Shown: one piece after another, positions 1-10,075 of the stretch
Numbering within the stretch: the first letter of the stretch is position 1
Layout of the letters: each line of letters starts with the position of its first letter
Source: Okapia johnstoni
Taxonomy: Eukaryota > Chordata > Mammalia > Artiodactyla > Giraffidae
Reading direction: 5' to 3'
Length of the DNA stretch: 64,000 nt
Assembly (NCBI GenBank): GCA_024291935.2
Contig: CM044320.1
Coordinates: 51,464,001-51,528,000 of the forward strand
Notes under the pieces: generated by a model
What the model saw: the letters and a program-made list of their open reading frames with translations, nothing else
Told to the model about the DNA's origin: nothing
Databases searched by the model: none
Position numbers and translations under genes: made by a program

Positions 1-107
1 ACAAAGGGCCACTGAGTTCCAGCTGTCTGCTGCATCTGTTGGGTACATGTGGATGCAGAGTCAGTGCTTCTGGACCTGAGCTGCATCGTGGGGCTTCAGA
101 GGGGAGG
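1..107. other. unique sequence at window start
   Basis: I see no recognised repeat and no credible open frame here. Confidence 0.4.
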
Positions 108-250
108 GATGAAGTTACAAAGAGGCAGATATCAGCAAGACATGAGGAGAGACTTTCTGACAATTGTCTGGCAATTGTTTTAGAGAGGTGAATGCCTCAT
201 TCCTGGGTATATTCAGGTGGATCTGGCCATATATTTGTCAGGCAGGGGTT
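108..250 (+). repeat. L3/CR1 LINE 3'-end fragment
   Basis: The stretch reads like the 3' end of the old CR1/L3 LINE. A GAGAGACTTTCTGACAATTG-like segment is followed by the 'cctgggtatattcaggtggatctgg' region and TTTGTCAGGCAGG, in the family's order. It is strongly diverged, so the name is by eye only. Confidence 0.5.
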
Positions 251-298
251 TTTCTTGTTGAGGTCCACATCACATGATCTTTATTGTCCCTCATGTCC

Positions 299-493
299 TG
301 TGCTCAGTCATGTCTGACTCTTTGTGGCCCCCTGCACTGTAGCCCGCCAGGCTCCTCTGCCCATGGGAGTTCCCAGGCAAGAATACTGGGGTGAGTTACC
401 ATTTTCTAGTGGGTCTTCCCTACCCAGGGATTGAACCCAGCTCTCCTGCATTGCAGGCAGATACATTAACACTAGTGCCACCTGGGAAGTCCA
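299..493 (-). repeat. Bov-tA SINE
   Basis: Reverse-oriented ruminant SINE. The Bov-A body (GTGTCTGACTCTTTG-type tail, GCCAGGCTCCTCTG, GGCAAGAATACTGG) runs into the tRNA-like head whose B-box complement is GGGATTGAACCCAG, and ends in CACCTGGGAAGTCC. It is full length. Confidence 0.93.
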
Positions 494-1660
494 CTTGTTC
501 CTTATGAACTGTCTGTAAAGAAATGATTCTAAAGAATTACATTCCCTGCCAGCCGTGGGAAGCTGTCCTTCTCACTGGTCGCTGTACCATCACAAATCAG
601 AATGAGGAACACAGGATTATTACTACAGGAGTTTTGAGTCTCTCTGCAGAGGATCGTTGTTCTGCCTTTCCAGATGTTTGCCATCTTGCAGCTGTATTAG
701 TCTATGGTCTCTAGATATTGTCTTCATTTCTCTGAACAAAATGGGAAAGAGAATTTTCATTTTATCAAGTGAAATCAGCCTCACAGAGTTCTTTTACAGA
801 GATGTTTGTGTTATAATTCAATGCATGATATCAATTTGGGAAAAATAATTAAGAAAGATCCAGAGGAAAATATTGTATCAATTCTGCCTTTAGCTTTACT
901 ACATTACAATAAAGGCACAGAGAATCAATCTGCTGTTAGGGCTCAAAGTGAGCGTGAGTTATATATGCTGTTTACAATTCCTTTTGAAAGCACTTAGGTG
1001 TTTTTTATAATATGAACAAATGGCTACTGAGAACTCTCCTAAAGCTGTCAAATTCATTTTACTTATGTCCAAGTTTTTACCTAGATTTGCTAAGTAAATA
1101 GAAGCCCATCACCTCTTGTGTCACCTCTCTTTTTCAGGGTTATGCTTTTAAAAGCATTTTCAACAGGAAATACGTTTCATTAGTGCTTGGAAAATAAATT
1201 GGTGAGGTGACAGATTCTGCGGTTTGATGGAAGCTCAATTATAATTGTATAACATAATACAGCAAGTGCAGATGAAATCCTATTAGGGTCTGGAAATCCA
1301 ATATCTCATCTCTATGACTTTTAATTGATCTTTACACATATTGTCATTGCAGTCAAATATCTGAGCTGATTCCAATACACGTAAACAAATGTAAGCACAT
1401 TAAGTCTGTTAATAATTTTAACAAGTAATCTGTATTTCCCTTTAGACTGTCTCCAATTTTGCCTTGGCATAATTAAAGATATCAGCAGTGATAAGTCTAA
1501 TGTGTTATTTAAAGTATGCATGTATTGAAGTCCTACTTTTATCATTAAGTACATCATGATGTAATCTGTGTAGCCATCATTCAAAAATTAGATCTTCTCT
1601 TTTTCTGAAGCGAACATGGATGGTGGGGGCTGGGAGAAGGAGGCCCTGTGGAGTGGTGTA
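494..1660. other. unique non-coding stretch
   Basis: No repeat family recognised. The short frames starting at 523, 657 and 806 are overlapping chance frames with no recognisable domain. The AT-rich part at about 1130-1600 has homeobox-type TAAT/ATTA words and could be conserved, but nothing in the sequence proves it. Confidence 0.5.
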
Positions 1661-1674
1661 GAAGTGGCAGATGA

Positions 1675-1768
1675 AGACTAGAAAGTCTGAGTTCAAGTCT
1701 TGACTTTGCCCCTCAGATGCCCATGGGCGATCTTTAACCTTTCTGATCTTGTTTCCTCACCTCCCCTA
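1675..1768 (+). repeat. MIR SINE fragment
   Basis: MIR core order is visible: GAGTTCAAGTCTTGACTTTG, a diverged 'gggcgatctttaacctttctg' segment and TTTCCTCACC. This matches the MIR run from the tRNA-related region into the CORE. Confidence 0.6.
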
Positions 1769-1984
1769 ACACGCAGATGGCCCTCATTTTTTCTCTTGGT
1801 GCTATGATAACATTCTGGGTTCTCTGAGGCAGACACTGACTCCGTATTTTGCTAATAATCAACAGTTGAACGTAAAAACTTTTGTCTTTATGTTCATTTT
1901 TGCTCAAATTTCATACCGGTGGACAATGTAAGCTTAGGGGTGTCTGGGGTGGTGGTGAGGGAACATGTTTCTCTTGCTGATGGT

Positions 1985-2050
1985 CATATCTGCAACATCA
2001 AGCTCAGAGCCTGGAACTTGCTTAATCAATATTTGTTGAATGAATGCATG
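1985..2050 (+). repeat. L2/MIR3-type 3' tail
   Basis: AGAGCCTGGAACTTGCTTAATCAATATTTGTTGAATGAATG is the typical end of L2/MIR3 copies. The fragment is short. Confidence 0.5.
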
Positions 2051-4210
2051 TATGTGTTCTAGTCACTCTACCTTCCCACGGAGATGGATTAGGGAGACTG
2101 GCTGGGCATCCCCACTCATATCCCTTATGTTATTATCCTTCAGTTAGATAAAAACATCATGAGGTTACCTTTGAAAGTACACCTTCATTACCTGACATGG
2201 CATGACACTGAATGCCTTCTCCTATCCTTAATGAAATGGAAGTGAATCACGACAGACTACTGTCCCCCAGACTGTTGCCTACATTCGCCTCTTAGTTAGA
2301 GCATAGCGTGGAGATGCTTCTGTTAGTCAAGGGCAAGTGGACACTTAATTTGTCAGTTTCCAGCTTGCTCCAAGTGGGAACTAGCATGTGTTCATGACAT
2401 TTGAGGATGCTTTTTGAGTATACCGAGAACATTAAAGTCTACACCATGCTGTAAACAAAAACAACTTTTAATACCAGCTATGACTAACCCAGTGCTTTTG
2501 TTCACTAGGTAGAACGAACATTCTGATTTGCAATCATATATCTACAATTATCGTGAAAGGCTGAGAAAAATCCTATCTGGCAGATCTTATCTCAGCACAG
2601 ATAAGATCCATTCCTAGCTAGACAATCTCCACACATAGGCAATCCCAGTAAAGTCTTTTTGGAGTGGTTTTTAGCAAATGGGTGACTTATTCAGGGGTTT
2701 ATCTGTTTAAGTTCATAATTTTCTGAAATTGTCTTTGCATATATTAGCATATATTCATTTCACTGATTGTTTATTTTGATGGGGATTCTCTGTCTGCTCC
2801 TTATTTCATCTGATTTGCTTTTAAAATGAAAAACCCTTTTCTTCTTTAGGTGTCCTTTGAAAATTAAATAGAATTTCCTGTACGTTAAAAAAAAAATTAA
2901 GTTCTAATAACAAGCCTTCATTAAGGGCAAAACCATCATGTGAAAAATTATTAGTATACTTCCTCCTGCATTAAGAACTTCTATAGAGAAGACGGAGAGA
3001 GTATTAGGAACTCCTGAAGTGAATAAGATCAACTCCAAGGTGACACCAGCCTCTCCTGGATTAGTGACCTTTTGCTTGGTTTTTCTTGTTTGCACAAGCA
3101 GAGGCTTTTGACATATTCCCCAAGACCCTTAATTCCTCTCTGTTTGGCGTGTTGCCAGCAACATAAAAAAGAGAGAAAGAAGGAAGCTCTCATTTTATCT
3201 TTGAGCTGCTTAAATATTTATGTTCTAATTTGTTATTGACTTCATGTGGAGTTTTATCAAAATATAGATGGAAAAGTTTAAAGATCGCTCCTGGGAGAGC
3301 ACTTAATCCATTTAAAAATAAATTTCTAATGGCCAGATTTTCTGGGCTTAAAACATGAAGCTATGAAAGAAAGCAAAACCAAAGAGGCCCAGTTTATATG
3401 CTGACATTTGTAGACAAGTATAAAGGAAAATCGGTAATGAAAATGCTAATCAAATATCATTATGAATGCTCATTTTTTAAAAAATATTTGATGGAAGTCT
3501 TTACTAGATTTCTATTTTAATTCCTTTTCATTTGCAAAAAAAATGAAAAATAATTAAAAACACCCTAGGATAAACCCTTGGGAATGAGTCTTTGTTGCAT
3601 TTTGCCTCCTGTTTGTGTCTCACTTTAAGTATGCTTATGCTTTCTTAGACACCTAATATGTTAATTCTTTCAGAAATAGCTAGGTATTAAATGCAAGGAC
3701 TGGGCAATACCTATAGCAAAGGACTGAATTTCTAATGGTGAAATTTCAGAGAACAAAAGGAGAAGTCAATTTAGACAGATCATATGCAAACATTCTTTCA
3801 ACTCTAGCTATATGGATCTATGCTTGAAGCCGTATTCCCTATCACTGCTGCATTTATGACATAACTAGCTTTATTTATCCTTCTATTCTAAGACCTTGCT
3901 GACTCTTTTTGACCAAAGTTCTTACAGCAACAAGTTGAATATTACACAGAAGAGCCTTATCTAACTGAGGGAGGAGATTGTTTGAATAGCTACCTCAAAA
4001 TTCTAACCTAATAAGACTTACTTTATTGGCAAAAGTGGTATATACTTTAATTATTTATTTTTTTAAAGACTAGATACTACTTTGTGCTCTGATTGCTAGA
4101 AGATTTTCTTATTTGCCTGGATTAGAACTTCCCATATTTTAGGCCTCAGATCAGGTCCAGTTCAGAGAAAATTTTTTTGGATACTCAAACGTAAGTTTGA
4201 ATGGAAAAAC
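2051..4210. other. unique AT-rich stretch
   Basis: No recognised interspersed repeat over about 2.1 kb and no coding frame of note. It contains the GATA dyad at 2583-2608, listed separately, and several short A or T runs. Confidence 0.5.
2583..2608. promoter_or_regulatory. perfect GATA-motif dyad (candidate site)
   Basis: GATCTTATCT (2583-2592), a 6-nt spacer and AGATAAGATC (2599-2608) form a perfect 10-bp inverted repeat. Each arm carries an AGATAA word, the GATA-factor consensus (WGATAR). The palindrome is seen; binding is inferred. Confidence 0.35.
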
Positions 4211-4274
4211 AAAAAAAAAAGGGGAAGGAAAGAAGGAAGAAAAGAAAGAAGGAAGGAAGAAAAGAAGGAAGGAA
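4211..4274. repeat. polypurine (GAAG/GGAA)n tract
   Basis: An A10 run followed by degenerate GGAA/GAAAG repeats gives a near-pure purine strand of about 64 bp. It is a simple repeat that may be length-variable. Confidence 0.9.
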
Positions 4275-4551
4275 CACAGTATATGAGTTGGCTTCTAGCT
4301 CTGAGGTTATAGGGTAAGCACAACTTTTAGAATTCCCCCAACCCCTTCATGTGAGATTTAATGGTATTATTATCTCCTGTTGTGAATGGAGAGGACCAGG
4401 TATTTTGAAAGCCATGAAAAATGCCTTCTCAAGCCACTTGTACAAACTGCATGTTATCCATATCTAATATCAAAATTCTGGCCTAATTTTTTTACTATTA
4501 TACCAGGGCCAGCCATGTTTGCTATTCATCTCAGGCATCAGATTTGTGCAG
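4275..4551. other. unique sequence
   Basis: Nothing recognised between the purine tract and the solo LTR. Confidence 0.4.
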
Positions 4552-5289
4552 TGTATTAGTCAGGGTTCTCCGGAGAAATGGAACTTATATTGGAGATTAT
4601 CTATCTATCTATTTTTGCTATAATATAATACATATGTTTTTTAAATTATTTATTTATTTATTTTATTTGGCTGTGCCAGGTATTAGTTGTGGCAATAGGA
4701 TCTTCAGTCTTCACTGTGGTATGTGAGATCTTTTAGTTGGGACAGGCAAACTTTTAGTTGTAACATGTGAGTTCTAGTTCCCTGACCAGGGATTGAACCT
4801 GGGCACCCTGCATTGGGAGCTTGGGGTCAGAGCCACTGGACCACTAGGGAAATCCCACAATACATATAATGAATACAAGGATTGGGGCACGCGATTCTGG
4901 AAGCTCACAGTTTGCCATCTGCAAGCTGGAGGTCTGAGCAAGGTTGTGGTGTAGTTTGAAGACCTGAGAACTGGAGAGCTGGTCATGTAGATTCTAGTTC
5001 AAATCTGAAAGCCTGGGAACCAGGGCACTGAGGGCAGAAGAAGACTGATGGACCAGCTCACACAGTCAGGCAGAGAGAGAGGGACTTCAGCCTTCTGTTT
5101 TCCTGCTCTCTTAAAGCCTTCAGTGTGGGATGATGCCTGTCTACATCAGAGAAGGATGTTTGCTTTACTCAGTCTACCATGAATTCAAATGCTGATCTCT
5201 TCTGGAAGCACTCTCAAAGACACCGCCAGAAATAACATTTAATCAGATAGCTGACCTGCTCAAGTTGACATGTGAAATTTACTCTCACA
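4552..5289 (-). mobile_element. solo LTR (MaLR/ERVL-like), interrupted by CHR-2
   Basis: On the + strand the element opens TGTATTAGTCAGGGTTCTCC and closes CTCTCACA, so its sense strand is TG...CA. It is flanked by identical 5-bp duplications TGCAG at 4547-4551 and 5290-5294, the size made by ERVL/MaLR integrases. Internal words (TTTGCTTTACTCAGTCTACC, TCAAGTTGACATGTG) match the old mammalian LTR family that starts TGATGGTTAATTTTATGTGTC. No internal retroviral genes remain. A CHR-2 SINE is nested at 4636-4858. Confidence 0.85.
4636..4858 (-). repeat. CHR-2 SINE nested in the solo LTR
   Basis: The (TTTA)n tail complement, GGCTGTGCCAGG, TTAGTTGTAACATGTGAG, CCCTGACCAGGGATTGAAC and CACTGGACCACTAGGGAAATCCC follow the CHR-2 order reversed. 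AATACATAT occurs at 4627-4635 and 4859-4867 as a 9-bp target duplication. Confidence 0.9.
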
Positions 5290-5430
5290 TGCAGTCACCC
5301 TGAAACTGTCTACCTGGCTATGAAATGGGAGAGACTTATCCAGGACCCCACACAGCTCTCTGTTGGACTTAAGAATAAATTGGACTTATGAACACACTCT
5401 TGGGATGTATCTCATATATAGAGGACTTAC

Positions 5431-5650
5431 TTGGCTTCCTTGGTGGCTCAGACAGTAAAGAATATGCCTGCAATGGAGGAGACATGAATTCGAGCCCTGG
5501 GTCAGGAAGATCCCCTGGCAAAGGGAACAGAAACCCACTCCAGCATTCTTGCCTGGGAAATCCCATGGACATAGTAGCCTGGCAGGTCGGGTATGACTAT
5601 GAGTCAGACAAAGAGTCAGATACAACTTAGAGACTAACGTTTTCACTTCA
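5431..5650 (+). repeat. Bov-tA SINE
   Basis: The tRNA-like head (GGCTTCCTTGGTGGCTCAGA) with A and B box remnants is followed by the Bov-A body GAAACCCACTCCAGCATTCTTGCC and a diverged AGTCAGATACAACTTAG end. Confidence 0.92.
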
Positions 5651-5740
5651 CTTGTACTCCTAGGGTCATAAAATTCTCTCTACCAGTTACTAGTGAAGCA
5701 AGAATCAGTTCTGATGACCATTCATCTTGTCAAATATAAT

Positions 5741-6020
5741 TTAGAGCTTGCAAGCCAGATACTGTGTGATCTTTCTCAGTATCCATCCCAAACTCTTTGC
5801 CTTACCCTTTTTTTATAGAAGTTGTAAAGCTAACACATTTTTAGATTGCCTTGAAACTATGGGTGGCCATGTAACACTACTCTAGCCAATGAAACACAAG
5901 CAGGAATTCTTGCTCGAGATTTCTGATAAGGCCTTTGCTTTCTTGATACAATGGACAGCACCATCCACCTTTATTTTACACTCTATCTTCCTTTTCTGCC
6001 TGAAATAAATGTGATGGACA
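5741..6020 (+). repeat. old LTR-like repeat, left part
   Basis: CCATGTAACACTACTCTAGCCAATGAAA and TGCCTGAAATAAATGTGATGG match the MaLR-type family also present at 20930-21310. The element continues after the SINE with CTGGAGCTCTAGCAGCCAT at 6284 onward, so the Bov-tA split it. Confidence 0.5.
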
Positions 6021-6222
6021 GGCTTCCCTGGTGGCTCAAACAGAAAAGAGTCTGCCTGCAATGCAGGAGACCCAAGTTTGATCACTGGGTTGGGAAGATC
6101 CCCTGGAGAAGGAAATGGCAAGCCACTCCTGTATTCTTGCCTGGACAATTGCATGGATAGAGGAGGCTGGCGGGCTACCGTCCATGGGGTTGCAAAGATT
6201 TGGACACGACTGAGTGACTAAA

Positions 6223-6230
<8 letters not shown>
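6021..6230 (+). repeat. Bov-tA SINE
   Basis: GGCTTCCCTGGTGGCTCAAA head, CTGCCTGCAATGCAGGAGAC, then GAAATGGCAAGCCACTCCTG and GGACACGACTGAGTGAC. It is full length and its 3' tail has grown into the following (CA)n. Confidence 0.95.

Positions 6231-6286
<56 letters not shown>
6231..6286. repeat. (AC)n microsatellite
   Basis: About 28 uninterrupted AC units directly follow the CATACATACAC tail of the Bov-tA, so the microsatellite was seeded by the SINE tail. Confidence 0.97.
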
Positions 6287-6288
<2 letters not shown>

Positions 6289-6345
6289 GAGCTCTAGCAG
6301 CCATAGCAAGACAAGCAAAGTTAGAGACCAATATCCTTCACTTGA
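6287..6345 (+). repeat. old LTR-like repeat, right part
   Basis: The AGCTCTAGCAGCCATAGCA segment continues the element interrupted at 6020. Beyond about 6345 the match fades. Confidence 0.4.
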
Positions 6346-7179
6346 CAAATCAACACTATCAATTACCTCTCAGATTTCTTGTGGAAGCCCTGACAAATGG
6401 GTTTTCTAAGACTCAGAACCAAATGCAGTCCTTGACTGATGCAGGTAGGCATTGTGAAAATAGGGGAAAAAGGATAGGAGAGAGTCTCTGGCCCATGATT
6501 GTGTGAGCAGGGCATCTCTATAGGAGTTGGAGGCTTTAATGCAGGGTCCTCCACAGACAAGCTCAGGGCTCATTTCCTGCCTGAGAAACCTGGAGCACAC
6601 GGAGCGATGAAACACATTTCTGGCTATTAACGCAGTATTAGTGGCAACTCCAGTGTTAATCCTGCATGCTGGAAATAAATTATGCTCTGTCTCCACCAGA
6701 CCAAATCTCTACTAAAACAGCATTAATACCTATTTATATTTTTCTATCAATATTTCATAAATTTGAAGAGAAACAGCTTGAAAGAATTCAGGTGATTTTT
6801 TTTTCTCTCTGTGTGCTTTCAGAGCATCAATTATTGCTGTGGGGCACCTTCAGCCTAGCCTGAAGCTGCAGTAAATCCCTCAGTTCTAACTTTGAAGATT
6901 TTAGAAATGCTAATAGTGGAATGTGTATGAATTATTACTTTTGCTCTAGTGCAGTGATACTTTCCTGAAGAGTAAACAAAATCCTCATTCAACTCAAGAA
7001 TGAATGATCATTGGAGGAGGGGCTTAGGTTGGGGGATGTGAGTAGAGTATAACAGGGAGGGTGCGTGAATTTCTTAATAGCTTTGAACCTAGTTTCTCAC
7101 CAACTGAAGCATACAGATAGGTGAAAAAAGAGTGTTAGTATAATGTCTTTATGTGTTTTTTCTAAATATTTCACCTTTT
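6346..7179. other. unique sequence
   Basis: No repeat recognised. The minus-strand frames at 6363-6560 and 6406-6696 overlap each other and show no known domain. Confidence 0.45.
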
Positions 7180-7283
7180 CTAACTCATCCGATTCTTATA
7201 AAAATATTACTTAGCAGGCATGTTAATTACAACTATTCACAGTTTTTAGATGAGGAAACCCAGCTATAAAGAATTTTTTTTCC
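7180..7283 (-). repeat. MIR fragment
   Basis: AACTCATCCGATTCTTATAA and TTAGATGAGGAAACCCAGCT correspond to the reverse MIR/L2 core (AACTCATTTAATCCTC, CAGATGAGGAAACTGAGGC). Confidence 0.5.
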
Positions 7284-7556
7284 CCTTGATGGGCTTCTCA
7301 GTGTTCTCACCACTCAGAATTGGTTTTACAATGGAGATCTATTGGTCATGTCTATTACCTCATTGTCCTTCAAGCTTGGTAATTTAAAAAAAACATCTTG
7401 ACTAACTTCCCTCATTCAACTCTTGAATAGAACAACAATAACCAAAGGATAGAAATAATTGTGAATCTTTTTATATTTGCATCCAAATTGAACCAGAAGA
7501 GGTAAAGAGGGAATGAAAAAGGGAGGAAGGAGGATTAGAGCTAGCAACTATTGAAT
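7284..7556. other. unique sequence
   Basis: Nothing recognised. Confidence 0.4.
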
Positions 7557-7565
7557 ACTTGTTAT

Positions 7566-8270
7566 TATTATCAAGATTGCTGGGAAAAATATCAATAACC
7601 TCAGATATGCAGATAACACCACCCTTATGGCAAAAAGCAAAGAGGAACTAAAGAGCCTCTTGATGAAAATGAAGGAAGAGAGTGAAAAAGCTGGGCTCCA
7701 AAATCACTGCAGATGGTGACTGCAGCCATGAAATTAAAAGACGCTTGCTCCTTGGAAGAAAAGCCATGACAAACCTAGACAGCATGTTAAAAAGCAGAGA
7801 CATTACTTTACCAACAAAGTTCTGTCTAGTCAAAGATATTGCTTTTCCAGTAGTCATGTTTGGATGTGAGAATTGGGCCATAAAGAAAGCTGAGCAATTG
7901 AAGAACTGATGCTTTTGAATTGTGGTGTTGGAGAGTTCCTTGGACAGCAAGGAGATCAAAGCAGTCAATCCTAAAGGACATCAGTCCTGAACATTCATTG
8001 GAAGGATTGATGCTGAAGCTGAAGCTCCAATACTTTGGCCATCTGACCCGAAGAACTGATTCCTAAGAAAAGACCCTGATGCTGGGAAAGATTGAATGCA
8101 GGAGGAGAATGGGACGACAGAGGATGAGATGGTTGGATGGCATCACTACCTCGATGGACATGAGTTTGAGCAAACTCTGGGAGTTGGTGATGGACAGGAA
8201 AGCCTGGCGTGCTGCAGTCCATGGGGTCACAAAGAGTCAGACACAACCGAGCAACTGAACTGAACTGAAG
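7566..8270 (+). mobile_element. BovB LINE, 5'-truncated, internally deleted
   Basis: This RTE-family copy begins in the reverse transcriptase region (AATATCAATAACCTCAGATA encodes the INNLRYADD-type segment) and runs to the GAACTGAACTGAA tail. ACTTGTTAT flanks it at 7557-7565 and 8271-8279. About 100 bp present in other copies is missing at 7691-7696, where AAAGCTGG joins GGCTCCAAAATC. The frame is broken by indels and no full protein can be made. Confidence 0.95.
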
Positions 8271-8334
8271 ACTTGTTATAGACTGGGAAGGTGTGGGAGG
8301 TACAATGTATCATATCAGGGACTAGGAAAAGAAC

Positions 8335-8445
8335 TATATCTGAGGTGCCTTATTCCCATCTTATAGGTGGAGAGATACACTCAGAGAGGTTAGTCACTTG
8401 CCAGAGGTCAAGCAGCTAGAAGAATGATTATACTGAGGAATATGC
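8335..8445 (-). repeat. MIR fragment
   Basis: CACTCAGAGAGGTTAGTCACTTGCCAGAGGTCAAGCAGCTAG is the reverse MIR core. Confidence 0.75.
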
Positions 8446-8458
8446 TTTCAAAGTTTGT

Positions 8459-8485
8459 GATCTTGATAAAGAAAATGTAGTATAT
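8459..8485 (+). mobile_element. L1 ORF2 3' fragment, left piece
   Basis: GATAAAGAAAATGTAGTATAT matches the L1 segment GGATAAAGAAGATGTGGTATAT. The L1 resumes at 9367 with ATAAATGGAATATTATTCAG, so the BovB between them was inserted into it. Confidence 0.7.
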
Positions 8486-9366
8486 CAGTTCAGTTCAGTT
8501 CAGTCACTCAGTCGTGTCTGACTCTTTGCGACCCCATGAACTGCAGCACGCCAGGCCTCCCTGTCCATCATCAACTCCTGGAGTCCACCCAAACCCATGT
8601 CCATTGAGTCGGTGATGCCATCCAACCATCTCATCCTCTGTCGTCTCCTTCTCCTCCTGCCCTCAATCTTTCCCAGGGTCTTTTCAAATGAGTCAGCTTT
8701 TCACATGAGGTGGCCAAAGTATTGAAGTTTGAGCTTCAACATCAGTCCTTCCAGTGAACACTCAGGACTGATCTCCTTTAGGATGGACTGGTTGGATCTC
8801 CTTGCAGTCCAAGGGACTCTCAAGAGTCTTCTCCAACACTACAGTTCAAAAGCATCAATTCTTCGATACTCAGCTTTCTTTATAGTCCAACTCTCACATC
8901 CATACATGACCACTGGAAAAACCATAGCCTTGACTAGATGGACCTTTGTTGACAAAGTAATGTCTCTGCTTTTTTAACATGGTGTCTAGGATGGTCATAA
9001 CTTTCCTTCCAAGGAATAAGTTTCTTTTAATTTCGTGGCTGCAATCACCATCTGCAGTGATTCTGGAGCCCAGAAAAACAAAGTCAGCCACTGTTTCCCC
9101 ATATATTTGCCATGAAGTGACTGGACCAGATGCCATGATCTTAGTTTTCTGAATGTTGAGCTTTAAGCCAATTTTTTTCACTCTCCTCTTTTACTTTCAT
9201 CAAGAGGCTCCTTAGTTCTTGTTCACTTTCTGCCAAAAGGGTGGTGTCATCCTCATATCTGAGGTTATTGATATTTCTCCCAGCAATCTTGATTCCAGCT
9301 TGTGTTTCTTCCAGCCCAGCATTTCTCATGATGTACTCTGCATATAAGTTAGATAAGCATGGTGAC
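8486..9366 (-). mobile_element. BovB LINE, 5'-truncated, nested in L1
   Basis: The (CAGTT)n tail complement is followed by the reverse C-terminal and RT regions, through ATCTGAGGTTATTGATATTT, to GTACTCTGCATATAAGTTAG. The sense strand shows fragments such as [15 protein letters not shown] and RNINNLRYEDDTTLLAE; the second is the RT active-site region with YEDD in place of the usual YADD. Stops and frameshifts break it. Confidence 0.95.
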
Positions 9367-9715
9367 ATAAATGGAATATTATTCAGTCTTAAAAAGAAGG
9401 AAATTTTGCCACTTGTTATAACACAGAAGAACCTGGATGACATTCTGCTAAAGTGAAATATACCATGCATAATTCCATTTATATAAGGTACCTAAAATAG
9501 TAAAATTCATAGAAGTAGAGAATAGAAAGATGGTTGCCAAGAGTTGAGGAGAGGGGGTAATGGGGAGTTATCATTTAATTACTGTTATATACAATGAATA
9601 AGTTCTAGAAGTCTGCTGACAACAAAGTGCCCATAGTAAATAATACTATATTGTACGCTTGTAAATTTGTTGAGTGTAGATTTTGTATCAGGTGTTCTTA
9701 CCACAAACAAAAATG
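9367..9715 (+). mobile_element. L1 3' end, right piece
   Basis: ATAAATGGAATATTATTCAG, AACCTGGATGACATTCTGCT, AATTCCATTTATATAAGGTACC, GTTGCCAAGAGTTGAGGAG and a TGTATCAGGTGTTCTTACCAC end follow the order of the L1M ORF2 end and 3' UTR. Confidence 0.88.
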
Positions 9716-9717
9716 CA

Positions 9718-9850
9718 TGTCACTTGTGCTTTTACAGGTACTTTTTGTGTTGTATCTAAGAGGCTTTTGTTTAACCCAAGGTCACAAAGGTTTACTTCTA
9801 TAAAACTAGCTGTTTCCTTCTAGGTGTTTCATAGTTTGATACTCTATAAA
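9718..9850 (-). mobile_element. L1 ORF2 fragment
   Basis: CACTTGTGCTTTTACAGGTA, TAACCCAAGGTCACAAAGGT and GTTTCATAGTTTGATACTC match reverse L1 ORF2. It lies head-on against the L1 piece to its left, so it is probably a separate insertion. Confidence 0.7.
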
Positions 9851-9867
9851 ATACTTTCATTTTTTTA

Positions 9868-10075
9868 CTTGGAAGGGGGTCAGCCTTTTTGTTCTATTCA
9901 AACTTTTAACTGATTGGTTGAAGTCCATCACATTAGGGAGGATAATCTTCTTTTCTCAGTCTCCTGATTTAAAGGTTTATCTCATGAAAAACACCCTTAC
10001 AGAAACACCAGAATTATGCTGATCATATATCTGGGGTAACTTTTGGTCCTGTCAAGTTGACACATAATGACTATT
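9868..10075 (-). repeat. LTR fragment, same family as 4552-5289
   Basis: GTCAGCCTTTTTGTTCTATTC, TTAACTGATTGGTTGAAG, CACATTAGGGAGGATAATCTT and GTCAAGTTGACACATAATGA match the part of that LTR next to its sense 5' end. Confidence 0.75.

Noticed and set aside
4547..5294. Proviral remnant with viral genes
   Set aside because: Only an LTR is present; no gag, pol or env sequence lies between or beside the target duplications.
5431..5500. tRNA gene from the A/B-box-like head
   Set aside because: It is the tRNA-derived head of a Bov-tA SINE, as are the similar heads at 6021, 19521, 35460, 36201, 42326 and 60459.
9364..9850. L1 5' inversion (twin priming)
   Set aside because: The inverted piece lies on the 3' side of the L1 end, which is the wrong order for twin priming; two insertions are more likely.
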